Positions 35,351 through 44,017 of a stretch of 64,000 nt of DNA are shown piece after piece (positions within the stretch are counted from its first letter, which is position 1; each line of letters opens with the position of its first letter). The DNA is taken from positions 1,823,021-1,887,020 of the forward strand of contig NZ_KB913032.1 in NCBI RefSeq assembly GCF_000384215.1. The letters are read 5' to 3'. The notes below the pieces were generated by a model that worked only from the letters and a program-made list of their open reading frames with translations, was not told the origin of the DNA and made no database searches. Made by a program: the position numbers and the translations under genes. This DNA is from Amycolatopsis alba DSM 44262 (GTDB lineage Bacteria > Actinomycetota > Actinomycetes > Mycobacteriales > Pseudonocardiaceae).

Positions 35351-35452
35351 GCGGACCCGTATTTGCCTACCCACGCCTGACCTGCGCGAGGGTGGCGATT
35401 CCGCGCCTGTCGGCTCCACACCCGACCACCAGTGGGCAGGCAAATACGGGTC
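35351..35452. repeat. Long inverted repeat; copy 1 of a dispersed ~67-bp repeat
   Basis: A 21-bp arm (35354-35374) is inverted at 35432-35452 with one mismatch and a 57-nt loop, between the convergent ilvD and DoxX genes. The 35351-35416 part also recurs, in opposite orientation, at 57916-57982 (42 of 47 bases identical in the best portion). One frame through it reads PTPDLREGGDSAPVG. Confidence 0.75.
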
Positions 35453-35464
35453 GAGCCGCAACGC

Positions 35465-36031
35465 CTACCGGCACAAAACGATCACCACGACCGAGGCGGC
35501 CGCCGCCAGCAGCAGTCCGATCAGCCCGAACGAGAGCGGCCGCTTCCGCCACGGGGTGTTGGCGTCCAGCGCGAGGCGCCCGGAGCCCGCGAGCAGCACG
35601 GTCAGCGAAGCGGCGCCCAGCAGGAGCTCGAACTCGAAGCCCTGGCCGTCCTTCTGGAAGAACCCGCCGCCGAACTTCACGAACACGATGTTCGCGCAGA
35701 CCCCGAGCAGCGCGGCGGCACCGATCGGGGTGAACAGGCCCACCAGCACGAGCGCGCCGCCGAGCACCTCGCTGATCCCGGTGATCCACGAAAGCAGCGT
35801 GGTCTGGCTGGTGTAGCCGAGGCTGCCGAGCACCCTGGTGAAGCCGCCGACCCCAGGCCCGCCGAAAGCGCCGAAGAGGTGCTGGAGCCCGTGCGCGCCC
35901 ATGGTCACGCCGAGCACCACCCGCAGGACGAGCAGACCGAGATCGATCCCACCCCTGGTCTCCGCCGGGCCGGGGCCGCTGTCGGAGTCGGCCACATCCG
36001 AGATCATGCTGGTCTGGTAGTCATCGCTCAC
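35465..36031 (-). CDS. DoxX family membrane protein
   Basis: 188 residues. A hydrophilic ~30-residue N-terminus precedes four membrane helices, including LGLLVLRVVLGVTMGAHGLQ then HLFG, the ISEVLGGALVLVGLFTPIGA helix of the DoxX/DoxD family, and AALLGVCANIVFVKFGGGFF. M. tuberculosis has a comparable gene (Rv3005c) just downstream of ilvB. DoxX partners are linked to redox and oxidative-stress membrane complexes; role here inferred only. Confidence 0.88.
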   Translation of the reverse strand: MSDDYQTSMISDVADSDSGPGPAETRGGIDLGLLVLRVVLGVTMGAHGLQHLFGAFGGPGVGGFTRVLGSLGYTSQTTLLSWITGISEVLGGALVLVGLFTPIGAAALLGVCANIVFVKFGGGFFQKDGQGFEFELLLGAASLTVLLAGSGRLALDANTPWRKRPLSFGLIGLLLAAAASVVVIVLCR

Positions 36032-36084
36032 GCGCGAAGGGTAGGCGAAACGGGCCCGTCAGGCGACCGAACCGCCGAAGCCGC

Positions 36085-36936
36085 TCAGAACAGGGTCGCC
36101 GGCTCGACCGGTTCGGGTTCGGGCAGCGGGCCGAGGCCGGGCACCAGGGCGCGCACGTCATCGTGGAAGCGGCGGGCGAGCGCCGGCGCGTCGTCGTTGT
36201 CCGGAGTGTGCACGAAGACCGTCGGCGACCGGCCCGCGCGCAGCCAATCGGCGACCACCTCCGCCCACGGCCGCCACCCCTCGACGGTCTCCTTGGTCGA
36301 ATCCCGGCCGAGGTAGCGGACGATCGGCCGGTCGGTCAGCGCCCGCGTCCGCCTCGGCAGCCGCGGTTTCTTGCCCCACGCGTCCTGCTCGGCCTCGCTG
36401 ATCGGCGGGCTCCGGAAGAAGACCTCGGTGTCGAACGGCACCCATTCGGCGTCCACGTCGATGAGCGCCCGCTCCAGCAGCGACGTCGAGCGGGCATCGG
36501 TGTGGAATTCGGGATGGCGCACTTCCACGGCGCGCCGGAGACCGACGGGGAGACGGCGCAGGAAACGGACGAGAGTGTCGACGTCCGTCGGGCCGAACGA
36601 GCCGGGCAGCTGGGTCCACAGGACCGCCCGGTCGCCGAGAGGTTCGATCGCGTCCAGGAACGCCCGCATCTCGACTTCGACGCCGGTGAGCCGTCGCTCG
36701 TGCGTGACGACCTTGGGCAGCTTGAGCACGAACCGGAAGCCGGGGCCGGTCTGCTTCGCCCACGTCTCGACGGTGTCCCTGGCGGGGGTCGCGTAGAAGG
36801 TCGTGTTGCCTTCGACCGCGTTGCACCAGCCGGAGTAGGCCCGCAGACGCTCCCCCGCGGGCTGCGATCGCGGCAGGAACCGCCCGGCCCACGCCTTGTG
36901 CGTCCACATCGCGCAGCCGATATGAAGAGTCGCCAC
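36085..36936 (-). CDS. DUF72 family protein (YecE-like)
   Basis: 283 residues from the GTG at 36936. TIM-barrel features of DUF72: LHIGCAMWTHKAWAGRFLP, YSGWCNAVEGNTTFYATP, RFVLKLPKVVTHERRL, LWTQLPGSFGP, VEVRHPEF and a late VFVHTPDNDDAPALARRF. Function unknown; distant likeness to endonuclease IV-type barrels has been noted for the family. Begins five bases after the dehydrogenase stop, so co-transcribed. Confidence 0.88.
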   Translation of the reverse strand: MATLHIGCAMWTHKAWAGRFLPRSQPAGERLRAYSGWCNAVEGNTTFYATPARDTVETWAKQTGPGFRFVLKLPKVVTHERRLTGVEVEMRAFLDAIEPLGDRAVLWTQLPGSFGPTDVDTLVRFLRRLPVGLRRAVEVRHPEFHTDARSTSLLERALIDVDAEWVPFDTEVFFRSPPISEAEQDAWGKKPRLPRRTRALTDRPIVRYLGRDSTKETVEGWRPWAEVVADWLRAGRSPTVFVHTPDNDDAPALARRFHDDVRALVPGLGPLPEPEPVEPATLF

Positions 36937-36941
36937 GGTGC

Positions 36942-37847
36942 TCAGTATTCGCCGTGGACCAGGTTCTTCGGCAGCTCCCCGCTCATATAGTGGCTCAGCT
37001 CCCGGACAGCCACCGCGTAGGCGCGCTGCCGTCTCCCGCTCACCGCGCCCGCGACGTGCGGCGTCAGCAGCAGCCCCGGCACCTCCCACAGCGGATGCCC
37101 GTCGGGCAGCGGCTCGGGGTCGGTGACGTCGAGGGCGGCGCGCAGCCGTCCCGACGCGAGTTCCGCGACGAGCGCGTCGGTGACCACGACCGGCCCCCGC
37201 GAGACGTTGACCAGGATCGCGTCGTCCGGCATCGCGGCGAGGAAACCGGCGTCGACCAGGCCGCGGGTATGCGGGGTGAGCGGCACCATCAGCACCGTGA
37301 TGTCGTGTTCGGGCAGCAGCTCGGGCAGCTCGCCGACGCCGTGCACGCCTTCGCGGGCGGTCGTGCCGACCATCGTGCAGCGCACGTCGAACGTCTCCAG
37401 CCGGCGGCGCAGATGCCTGCCGAGGTCGCCCGCGCCGATGATGAGGGCCTTCTTGCCCTGGAGGGTGTCGGTGATCCGGCGTTCCCAGTGCTTCCGCCGG
37501 TGGTGGTCGGCGAATCCGTCGAGACCGCGGTAGATCGTCAGGAGGACCGCGACCACCCATTCGGCCGAGCTCCCGCCGTGCGCGCCGCGGCAGGTGGAGA
37601 GCAGGACGCCGTCCGGCACCTTGCCGACCCAGTCCTCCGCCCCCGCCACCAGCAGCTGCACGAGTTTGACGTTCGGCAGTTCGCGCCAGAGTTCCTCGCT
37701 GGGCTGGTCGCCGGTCACGAGGACCTCGGCCTGAGCGGCCTCGGCGGGCACTGACTCCCCGCGGCGGTACACCACCGGACGCACGCCCTCGATCTCCGAA
37801 AGCGCGGCCACTCCCTCTTCGTCGGGTACGAGCACGGTTACCGTCAT
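36942..37847 (-). CDS. D-2-hydroxyacid dehydrogenase (NAD(P)+)
   Basis: 301 residues. The Rossmann motif is KALIIGAGDLGRHLRRRLETF; catalytic Arg in NVSRGPVVVTD, Glu in DVTDPEPLPDGHPLW and His in TPHVAGAVSG. Shorter than SerA and without an ACT domain, so a hydroxypyruvate/2-ketoacid reductase type. Substrate not determinable. First gene of a pair with DUF72. Confidence 0.92.
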   Translation of the reverse strand: MTVTVLVPDEEGVAALSEIEGVRPVVYRRGESVPAEAAQAEVLVTGDQPSEELWRELPNVKLVQLLVAGAEDWVGKVPDGVLLSTCRGAHGGSSAEWVVAVLLTIYRGLDGFADHHRRKHWERRITDTLQGKKALIIGAGDLGRHLRRRLETFDVRCTMVGTTAREGVHGVGELPELLPEHDITVLMVPLTPHTRGLVDAGFLAAMPDDAILVNVSRGPVVVTDALVAELASGRLRAALDVTDPEPLPDGHPLWEVPGLLLTPHVAGAVSGRRQRAYAVAVRELSHYMSGELPKNLVHGEY

Positions 37848-37910
37848 GATCGCAACGGTATCCAGTGCCGCTTACCTGTGGCTCACGTACGCCCACCTAC
37901 GCTGGGGTTC

Positions 37911-39143
37911 GTGCGTACCCGGTACCGGCGGAAATGGACCGCGCCGCTGGCCATGCTGGCCTGCAGCGCGCTGATGCTCTCCGGCTGCGCCGACTTCGAC
38001 AACACGGCCGCCGGGCAGAACTTCACCCCGGTCAATCCGCCGTCCCCGGAGGTCCCGCCGCAGGTCGGGCCCGGTGGTGACGCCGGCGACTCGGGCCCCG
38101 GCGGCCCTGGCCGCGGGAACGGGCCGAACCAGTCCCAGACGCCGATCCCGCCGCCACAGGGCTGCAAGGACTTCGACAAGGCCGTCATCGCGACCTGCCT
38201 GGACACCGTCGCCGCCGTGGCCGCGATCCCCGGCGACGGCACCTCGCCCAGCGCGCTCGCGGGCGAACGCAAGAGCGGCCGGATCATGCTCGCCGCCGCC
38301 GGGAAGGACCCGGCCGACTGGGCGACCATCCCCGTGGACGGCTCGAGCGACGGCGGCCTCAGCTCGCTCGCCCTTTCCCCCGGTTTCGCCGAAGACCAGC
38401 TCGTCTTCGCCTATATCACCACCCAGTCCGACAACCGGGTCGTCCGCCTCGCGAAGGGCCAGGCGCCGAAACCGGTGCTGACCGGCATCCCCAAGGGCAC
38501 CACCGGCAACCGGGGCGTGATCGGCACCGACGCCAAGGGCGCGCTCCTGGTCGCCACCGGCGACGCGGGCAACGCCGGGCTCGCGGCCGATCCCGGATCG
38601 CTCGCCGGGAAGGTGCTGCGTATCGACACCTCCGGCAAACCGGCGCCGGGTAACCCCACGGCGGGCTCGGCGGTCTTCGCGACCGGCGTGCACTCCCCCG
38701 GCGGGATGTGCCGTGACCAGACCGGTTCACGGCTTTGGCTGACGGACAGGCTGGCCGACAAGGACGTCCTGTACCGGCTTCGCGGGGGTCAGCCGCTGGC
38801 CACCCCGGCGTGGAGCTGGACCGACAAGCCCGGTGTGGCGGGCTGCGCGGACTTCGTCGGTGCCACCGGCTACCTCACCCTCACGACGTCGATCGCGGGC
38901 AACCTGCAGAACCTGCCGGTCACCCCGGACGGCGCGGTGACCGGTAAACCCAATGTGGTCATGGACGGCAAGGTCGGCAAGCCGCCGAAGACCTTCGGCA
39001 GGCTCTCCGCGATGAGCATGGTCAACCCGCAGATGGCGGTGACCGGGACGCTCAACAAGGACGGCGGAGCACCGGTGTCGAGCGACGACCGCGTTGTCAT
39101 CGTCACACCGTCGGCAGGCGCCGGAGTGAACGGCAAGGACTAG
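37911..39143 (+). CDS. Lipoprotein with glucose/sorbosone dehydrogenase-like beta-propeller
   Basis: 410 residues from the GTG at 37911; the short distance to TACGCT suggests a leaderless transcript. A lipobox (LACSALMLSGCADF) places it on the outer membrane face. A Pro/Gly-rich linker (about 45-80) is followed by a six-bladed propeller pattern: GRIMLAAAGKDP, LSSLALSPGFAEDQLVFAYI, GNRGVIGTDAKGALLVATGD, ATGVHSPGGMCRD and SGRLSAMSM-like blades. PQQ dependence is uncertain because key residues are not obvious. Confidence 0.85.
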   Translation: MRTRYRRKWTAPLAMLACSALMLSGCADFDNTAAGQNFTPVNPPSPEVPPQVGPGGDAGDSGPGGPGRGNGPNQSQTPIPPPQGCKDFDKAVIATCLDTVAAVAAIPGDGTSPSALAGERKSGRIMLAAAGKDPADWATIPVDGSSDGGLSSLALSPGFAEDQLVFAYITTQSDNRVVRLAKGQAPKPVLTGIPKGTTGNRGVIGTDAKGALLVATGDAGNAGLAADPGSLAGKVLRIDTSGKPAPGNPTAGSAVFATGVHSPGGMCRDQTGSRLWLTDRLADKDVLYRLRGGQPLATPAWSWTDKPGVAGCADFVGATGYLTLTTSIAGNLQNLPVTPDGAVTGKPNVVMDGKVGKPPKTFGRLSAMSMVNPQMAVTGTLNKDGGAPVSSDDRVVIVTPSAGAGVNGKD

Positions 39144-39835
39144 CGGTCGAGGCGATACTCGTCCCGTCGCCCGCACATCCCGTATCCGTCCTTTCCGGAC
39201 GGCGTCTCGACCCGGACACCGGACTGTTCGAGATGGCTCGCGTCGCCGTTCGCCAGGGCCTTCAGGTGTTCTCCGGTCAGTTCGGCGGCGGCCAGCGCGC
39301 CGGATCGCCAGCACTGGATCCAGGCGTCGATCTTCGGCGCGACCAGCGCGGCGGCCGCGCGGTGGAAGTCCCGCAGCGGGGCGGGGTCTCCCGAGACGAG
39401 AGCTTCCCGGATCGGCAGGTAGCCCTCGATCGCGAGATCCCGGCGACGGCGCGCCTCGGCGTCGCCGGTGGGCATCGCGGCGGCCTCGGCGTACGCATCC
39501 GGGTCGGCGAGGATCGGCGGCGGGAAGGTGAAGACCGCGTCGCCCGCTTCGGGCAGGCTGCTGTTCTGCATGAGCACGGTGATCCGCAGGTCGTCGCGCT
39601 GCACCATCCGGTGGACCGTGCCGGGCGCGAACCACGCGACGACACCGGCTTCGAGGGCGGTCTCGGTGTAGCCGCCGACATCGAGCGTCTGCACCGCGCC
39701 GCGGCCACCGGTGACGACGTAGGCCTCGGTGCAGGCCAGGTGCAGATGCGGGCCGCCGCCGCACACCCCGTCCGAGGCCGCCCATTCGTAGGCCCGCAAA
39801 TGAGAAAGGCCGATGCCTCCGGGAAGCGGGAACAC
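39140..39835 (-). CDS. Cupin domain protein
   Basis: 231 residues. The cupin barrel is N-terminal: GGGPHLHLACTEAYVVTGGR and the second His motif WFAPGTVHRMVQ. A helical C-terminal half (about 120-215) carries no known signature. Third gene of the Gfo/Idh-DUF6807-cupin operon, starting 10 bases after the DUF6807 stop, so a sugar-pathway isomerase or sensor role is plausible. Convergent with the lipoprotein gene, the two stops overlapping. Confidence 0.8.
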   Translation of the reverse strand: MFPLPGGIGLSHLRAYEWAASDGVCGGGPHLHLACTEAYVVTGGRGAVQTLDVGGYTETALEAGVVAWFAPGTVHRMVQRDDLRITVLMQNSSLPEAGDAVFTFPPPILADPDAYAEAAAMPTGDAEARRRRDLAIEGYLPIREALVSGDPAPLRDFHRAAAALVAPKIDAWIQCWRSGALAAAELTGEHLKALANGDASHLEQSGVRVETPSGKDGYGMCGRRDEYRLDR

Positions 39836-39845
39836 GGTGACCTCC

Positions 39846-40763
39846 TCAGAATTCGTGGGTCTTCAGGTAGTGCCCGACGCGGTCGCGGTCCCAGTCGCCG
39901 TCCGCGACCACCACGCGATAGCGGTAGTGGAAACTCTCGCCGGGCGCCACGGTGAACTCGTCGAAGAACGCCCAGGAGATCGCCACCGTCGGGATGTCGT
40001 GCGACCGGACGAACCAGTGCGACTCGTGGATCGCGTGGTCGTTCTCCGGCGCGTGCGCGAAGACCAGCGTCGACTTCGCGTCGACCTCGTCGTGTTCGCC
40101 GACGAACGCCAGCCACGGCGCCTGGCGTCCCATCATCTTCTCGCCGCCCAGTTCGCCGGGGCCGAGCACTTCGCCGCCGCTGAACTCGCGGGGCCCGCGC
40201 CAGTGCAGCCCGGTGTAGCCTGCCATTTCGCGCCCTGCCGTCGTCGGGCTGCCGAATTCCAGTGGCGCGTCGTGGATGTTGGTCAAGGTGATCGCCCAGT
40301 CGAGAGCCCAGCTGCCCTCGTCCGGCGCCACGGAATGGACGACGAGGTCACGCCGTTCACGGGCCCATTCCGCGCCGCCGTTCTCGACCCAGGTCAGCTT
40401 CTCGCCCAGTGTCAGGCTTTCGTCCTCGACGGCGAACTCCTCGAACCCGTCGTGCCGCATCGAGCCGACGAGGCCGGGCAGATCCTGGTACCGATCGCCG
40501 GGCACGTAGGTCCAGCCGCCCCAGAAGTTCTGGCCGGACAGATGACTCGACGTCATCTGGAGTCCCTTGTGCCAGCGGTGATCCGAGGGCCGGTACGCGC
40601 TGACCTGACGTCCGGCCAGCGTCCGCAAGGGATGCGTGTACGGCTTGCGCGACTCGTAGGCGGCGGCATCGGGTTTGTACACATAGGACAGGAGTTCGAC
40701 GCCCGCGGCCTCGACGGTGACGCGTTCGCCGTGCCGGTGGGTGACGGTGATGGGTGCGCTCAC
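39846..40763 (-). CDS. PmoA/DUF6807 family protein
   Basis: 305 residues, GTG at 40763 overlapping the stop of the upstream oxidoreductase gene (GTGA). Beta-sandwich protein with DHRWHKGLQMTSSHLSGQNF, WALDWAITLTNIHDAPLEFG, GYTGLHWRGPREF and WFVRSHDIPTVAISWAFFDE. Often annotated as a methane-oxygenase PmoA protein, but genes of this family sit next to Gfo/Idh oxidoreductases and are more likely involved in carbohydrate catabolism. Confidence 0.85.
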   Translation of the reverse strand: MSAPITVTHRHGERVTVEAAGVELLSYVYKPDAAAYESRKPYTHPLRTLAGRQVSAYRPSDHRWHKGLQMTSSHLSGQNFWGGWTYVPGDRYQDLPGLVGSMRHDGFEEFAVEDESLTLGEKLTWVENGGAEWARERRDLVVHSVAPDEGSWALDWAITLTNIHDAPLEFGSPTTAGREMAGYTGLHWRGPREFSGGEVLGPGELGGEKMMGRQAPWLAFVGEHDEVDAKSTLVFAHAPENDHAIHESHWFVRSHDIPTVAISWAFFDEFTVAPGESFHYRYRVVVADGDWDRDRVGHYLKTHEF

Positions 40764-41821
40764 GATTCCCCGTTCATGGCGAAGTGGAAGGGATCCTCGG
40801 AGGTGATCTCGCCCGCGTGGACGGTGCGCCCGGTGAACGCGGATTTGTACAGCGCGGCGATGAATTCGAGCGCCCTTCGCCCGTCGGCGCCGCTGCACGG
40901 CGGGCGTTCCCCCGCCCTGATCGCGGCGAGGACGTGGGTCAGCTGGGCGGTGTGCGAGCTGGGGATGTTCGCCTCCGGCGGGCGCCATTCCTTGTCCCCG
41001 TGCGGTGCGGGCGTGCAGGTCCAGTCGTCGTTGTCGTAGCCGTAGAGATGGGTCAGTTCGACCGTCGCGCCGGAACAGTCGATGCGGATCCTGCTGACCT
41101 CATCGGGTGAAAGGACGCTGTTGACCACGGTGGCCAGCGCGCCGGATTCGAAGCGTGCCAACGCCGTCGAGACGTCGTCGGTGCGGACGTCGTGCACGAG
41201 CCTGCCGGTCATCGCGCGGATCTCGGCCCAGTCACCGAGCAGGTGCAGGAGCAGGTCGATCTGGTGGATTCCCTGGCCCATCGCGGGCCCGCCGCCCTCG
41301 GTCGCCCAGTCACCACGCCAGGGGACGGCGTAGTACTCCGCGTCGCGGAACCACGTCGTCTGACAGTGCGCGACCAGCGGCCGCCCGAGTCCGCCCGCGG
41401 CCAGCAGCTCGCGGAAATGCCCGGCGGCGGAGCCGAACCGGTGCTGGAAAACGAAACCCGCGTACGGCCCGCCCTCGGACTCTGCCGCGGTGATCTCGTC
41501 GTACTCGGACAGGGACAGGCAGGGCGGCTTCTCGCACCACACCCACGCTCCGGCGGTCAGCGAACGCACGGCCTGCCCGACGTGCAGCGCGGGCGGGGTG
41601 CAGAGCGAGACGATGTCGGGCTTCTCCTCGGCGAGAAGCCGCTCGATTTCGGTGTACGGCTTGATATCGCCGGTGCTGAATCCGGCGACCCTGGCTTCGT
41701 CGACGTCGGCCGCGGCGACCACGGTCACTTCCGACGGATGGGCTTCGTAAGCGGCTAGATGGCTTTTGGCGATCGCTCCGGTGCCGATGATGGCCGCCCG
41801 GAGGGGATTCCCGGTCGTCAC
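40760..41821 (-). CDS. Gfo/Idh/MocA family oxidoreductase
   Basis: 353 residues from the GTG at 41821, with GGAGG seven bases upstream. Rossmann motif AAIIGTGAIAKSHLAAYEAH, then the CEKPPCLSL motif carrying the catalytic Lys, and the C-terminal alpha/beta domain (GGGPAMGQGIHQIDLLLHLL). NAD(P)-dependent oxidation of a sugar or cyclitol. First gene of the operon, with a LacI-type operator inside its promoter. Confidence 0.92.
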   Translation of the reverse strand: MTTGNPLRAAIIGTGAIAKSHLAAYEAHPSEVTVVAAADVDEARVAGFSTGDIKPYTEIERLLAEEKPDIVSLCTPPALHVGQAVRSLTAGAWVWCEKPPCLSLSEYDEITAAESEGGPYAGFVFQHRFGSAAGHFRELLAAGGLGRPLVAHCQTTWFRDAEYYAVPWRGDWATEGGGPAMGQGIHQIDLLLHLLGDWAEIRAMTGRLVHDVRTDDVSTALARFESGALATVVNSVLSPDEVSRIRIDCSGATVELTHLYGYDNDDWTCTPAPHGDKEWRPPEANIPSSHTAQLTHVLAAIRAGERPPCSGADGRRALEFIAALYKSAFTGRTVHAGEITSEDPFHFAMNGES

Positions 41822-41837
41822 CCGTGACCTCCACCGT

Positions 41838-41884
41838 CCGTATGAGGCCCTCATACGGTAGGCAGAAAGCGCTTTCTAGCGCAA
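41838..41884 (-). promoter_or_regulatory. Promoter with LacI/GalR-type operator
   Basis: On the minus strand TTGCGC (41879-41884) and TACCGT (41855-41860) are 18 bp apart, and the perfect dyad AGAAAGCGCTTTCT (41864-41877) fills the spacer; this is the classic LacI/GalR half-site with a central CG. A second perfect dyad, CCGTATGAG inverted over 3 bp (41838-41858), overlaps the -10 and the start region. The repressor gene is not in the window. Confidence 0.75.
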
Positions 41885-42018
41885 CCCCTGCGCAGTAGGT
41901 GACTACTTGCGGGGATGCCGGCGGCGCCCGAATCGCTGTACGGGGCCGAAGCGGCACTGCGGACCAGCAGGCCCGACGCGAAGAGGAACTTCCCCGTGTG
42001 TGTCGCGCAAGCAGGTGA

Positions 42019-42519
42019 CTACTTGCGGGTTTCGGCGCGCAGGTGCCGGACGTCGAAGAACGCGGCGACGACGGAGACCACAGCGGCGGCCATGCCGAGG
42101 TAGCGGCCGAGGCCCGTACCGAGCTCGATGCCGGCTGCGGTGAAGATCCCGCGCTGGTCGGCGTCGAACTGCCCGTCGAAGGTCACCCAGCCGAGCACCA
42201 TCAGCAGCACCGCGCCGACGACCGCCATCAGCCACAGATGCGGCAGGCCCGCGCGGCGGACGGCGTCCACGCGGCCGAACAGCACGACGGCGAGACCGGG
42301 CAGGAACACCAGGAAAAGCGGCGCCCAGGCGAGGAAACCCGCGTGCCAGGCGTCACGCGTGACGTCGGCGGCGGGCAGCGTCGTCAGCGCGTCCTCGATC
42401 TCCGGGCGCGACGCGGTCAGCGTCGTCCACGGCAGGAACAAGGCCACCAGCGCGAGCAGCCCGGCCGCGAAGCCGAGCCACTCACGCCAGGTGACCTTCT
42501 TCAAAGCGAGTTCAGGCAC
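42019..42519 (-). CDS. Hypothetical four-helix membrane protein
   Basis: 166 residues with four hydrophobic segments ([74 protein letters not shown]) and a ~30-residue external loop between the first two. No family recognised. Its start overlaps the gatB end by 8 bases, so it is read from the gatCAB transcript. Confidence 0.75.
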   Translation of the reverse strand: MPELALKKVTWREWLGFAAGLLALVALFLPWTTLTASRPEIEDALTTLPAADVTRDAWHAGFLAWAPLFLVFLPGLAVVLFGRVDAVRRAGLPHLWLMAVVGAVLLMVLGWVTFDGQFDADQRGIFTAAGIELGTGLGRYLGMAAAVVSVVAAFFDVRHLRAETRK

Positions 42520-44017
42520 CGACTCGCTCGATGATCAGTTCGCGCACGCGCTTGGCGTCGGCCTGGCCCTTGGTGGCCTTCATGACCGCGCCGACGATCG
42601 CCCCGGCCGCGGCCACCTTGCCGCCGCGGATCTTCTCGGCGACGTCCGGCTGCGCGGCCAGCGCCTCGTCGACAGCCGCGATGAGCGCGGAGTCGTCGGA
42701 AACGACCTTCAGACCGCGCTTCTCGACGACCTCGGCGGGCGAACCCTCGCCGGCGAGGACGCCCTGCACGACTTCCTTGGCCAACTTGTTGGTCAGCTCA
42801 CCGGCGTTGACCAGCGCGATGACCTCGGCCAGCTGCGCCGGGGTGATCGCCAGCTCCGCCAGTTCGATCTCGCGGGAGTTGGCTTCCTGCGCCAGCGTGT
42901 TGACCCACCAGCTGCGGGCCTCGTCCGGCGTCGCGCCCGCTTCGACGGTCGCGGCGACCAGGTCGACCGCGCCGACGTTGAGCAGGTCGCGCAGCGCCTC
43001 GTCGGTCAGGTTCCACTCGTTCTGGATGCGCTTGCGGCGCTCCGACGGCATCTCCGGCAGCGTCTTGCGCAGCTCCTCGACCCATTCGCGCGACGGCGCG
43101 ATCGGGACCAGGTCGGGCTCCGGGAAGTACCGGTAGTCCTCGGCGGTCTCCTTGGTGCGGCCGGCCGCCGTGGTGCCGTCGGCCTCCTGGAAGTGCCGCG
43201 TCTCCTGCTTGATCGAGCCGCCCTCGGCGAGGATCGCCGCCTGGCGGGTCATCTCGTAGCGCACGGCGCGCTCGACGCTGCGCAGCGAGTTGACGTTCTT
43301 GGTCTCGGTGCGCGTGCCGAATTCGGTCGCGTCCTTGGCCATCAGCGAAACGTTCGCGTCGCAGCGCAGGGAGCCCTGGTCCATGCGGACGTCGGAGACG
43401 TCCAGCGCGCTGAGCAGATCCCGCAGGGCGCTCACGTACGCGCGGGCGACCTCGGGGGCGCGCTCGCCGGTGTGCTCGATCGTCTTGGTGACGATCTCGA
43501 TCAGCGGCACACCCGCACGGTTGTAGTCGAGCAGCGAGTGCTCGGCGCCGTGGATCCGGCCGGTGGCGCCACCGACGTGCAGCGACTTGCCGGTGTCCTC
43601 CTCCATGTGCGCGCGCTCGATCTCGACGCGCACGACCTCGCCGTCGTCCAGTGTCACGTCGAGGTAGCCGTTGAAGGCGATCGGCTCGTCGTATTGCGAG
43701 GTCTGGAAGTTCTTCGGCATGTCCGGGTAGAAGTAGTTCTTCCGGGCGAACCGGCACCACTCGGCGATCTCGCAGTTGAGCGCGAGGCCGATACGGATCG
43801 CGCCCTCGATCGCCTTGGCGTTCACGACGGGCAGCGCACCGGGCAGGCCGAGACAGGTCGGGCACACCTTGGTGTTGGGCTCGCCGCCGAACTCGTTGGC
43901 GCAGCCGCAGAACATCTTGGTGTTCGTGTTCAGCTCGACGTGCACCTCGAGGCCCAGCACCGGGTCGAACCGCTCGATGACGTCGGCGTAGTCCATCAAC
44001 TCAACCACGGCGGTCAC
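42512..44017 (-). CDS. gatB: Asp/Glu-tRNA amidotransferase subunit B
   Basis: 501 residues, GTG at 44017 with GGAGG upstream and a 4-nt overlap with gatA. The catalytic cradle begins [15 protein letters not shown]; the zinc-type cysteines are in [36 protein letters not shown] and [12 protein letters not shown] follow; the C-terminal YqeY/tail domain starts near 390 ([17 protein letters not shown]). Phosphorylates and amidates misacylated Glu-tRNA-Gln or Asp-tRNA-Asn together with GatA and GatC. Confidence 0.98.
   Translation of the reverse strand: MTAVVELMDYADVIERFDPVLGLEVHVELNTNTKMFCGCANEFGGEPNTKVCPTCLGLPGALPVVNAKAIEGAIRIGLALNCEIAEWCRFARKNYFYPDMPKNFQTSQYDEPIAFNGYLDVTLDDGEVVRVEIERAHMEEDTGKSLHVGGATGRIHGAEHSLLDYNRAGVPLIEIVTKTIEHTGERAPEVARAYVSALRDLLSALDVSDVRMDQGSLRCDANVSLMAKDATEFGTRTETKNVNSLRSVERAVRYEMTRQAAILAEGGSIKQETRHFQEADGTTAAGRTKETAEDYRYFPEPDLVPIAPSREWVEELRKTLPEMPSERRKRIQNEWNLTDEALRDLLNVGAVDLVAATVEAGATPDEARSWWVNTLAQEANSREIELAELAITPAQLAEVIALVNAGELTNKLAKEVVQGVLAGEGSPAEVVEKRGLKVVSDDSALIAAVDEALAAQPDVAEKIRGGKVAAAGAIVGAVMKATKGQADAKRVRELIIERVGA

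Noticed and set aside
36085..37896. Apparent 603-codon fusion ahead of DUF72
   Set aside because: The N-terminal part is an out-of-frame shadow of the D-hydroxyacid dehydrogenase; DUF72 begins at the GTG at 36936.
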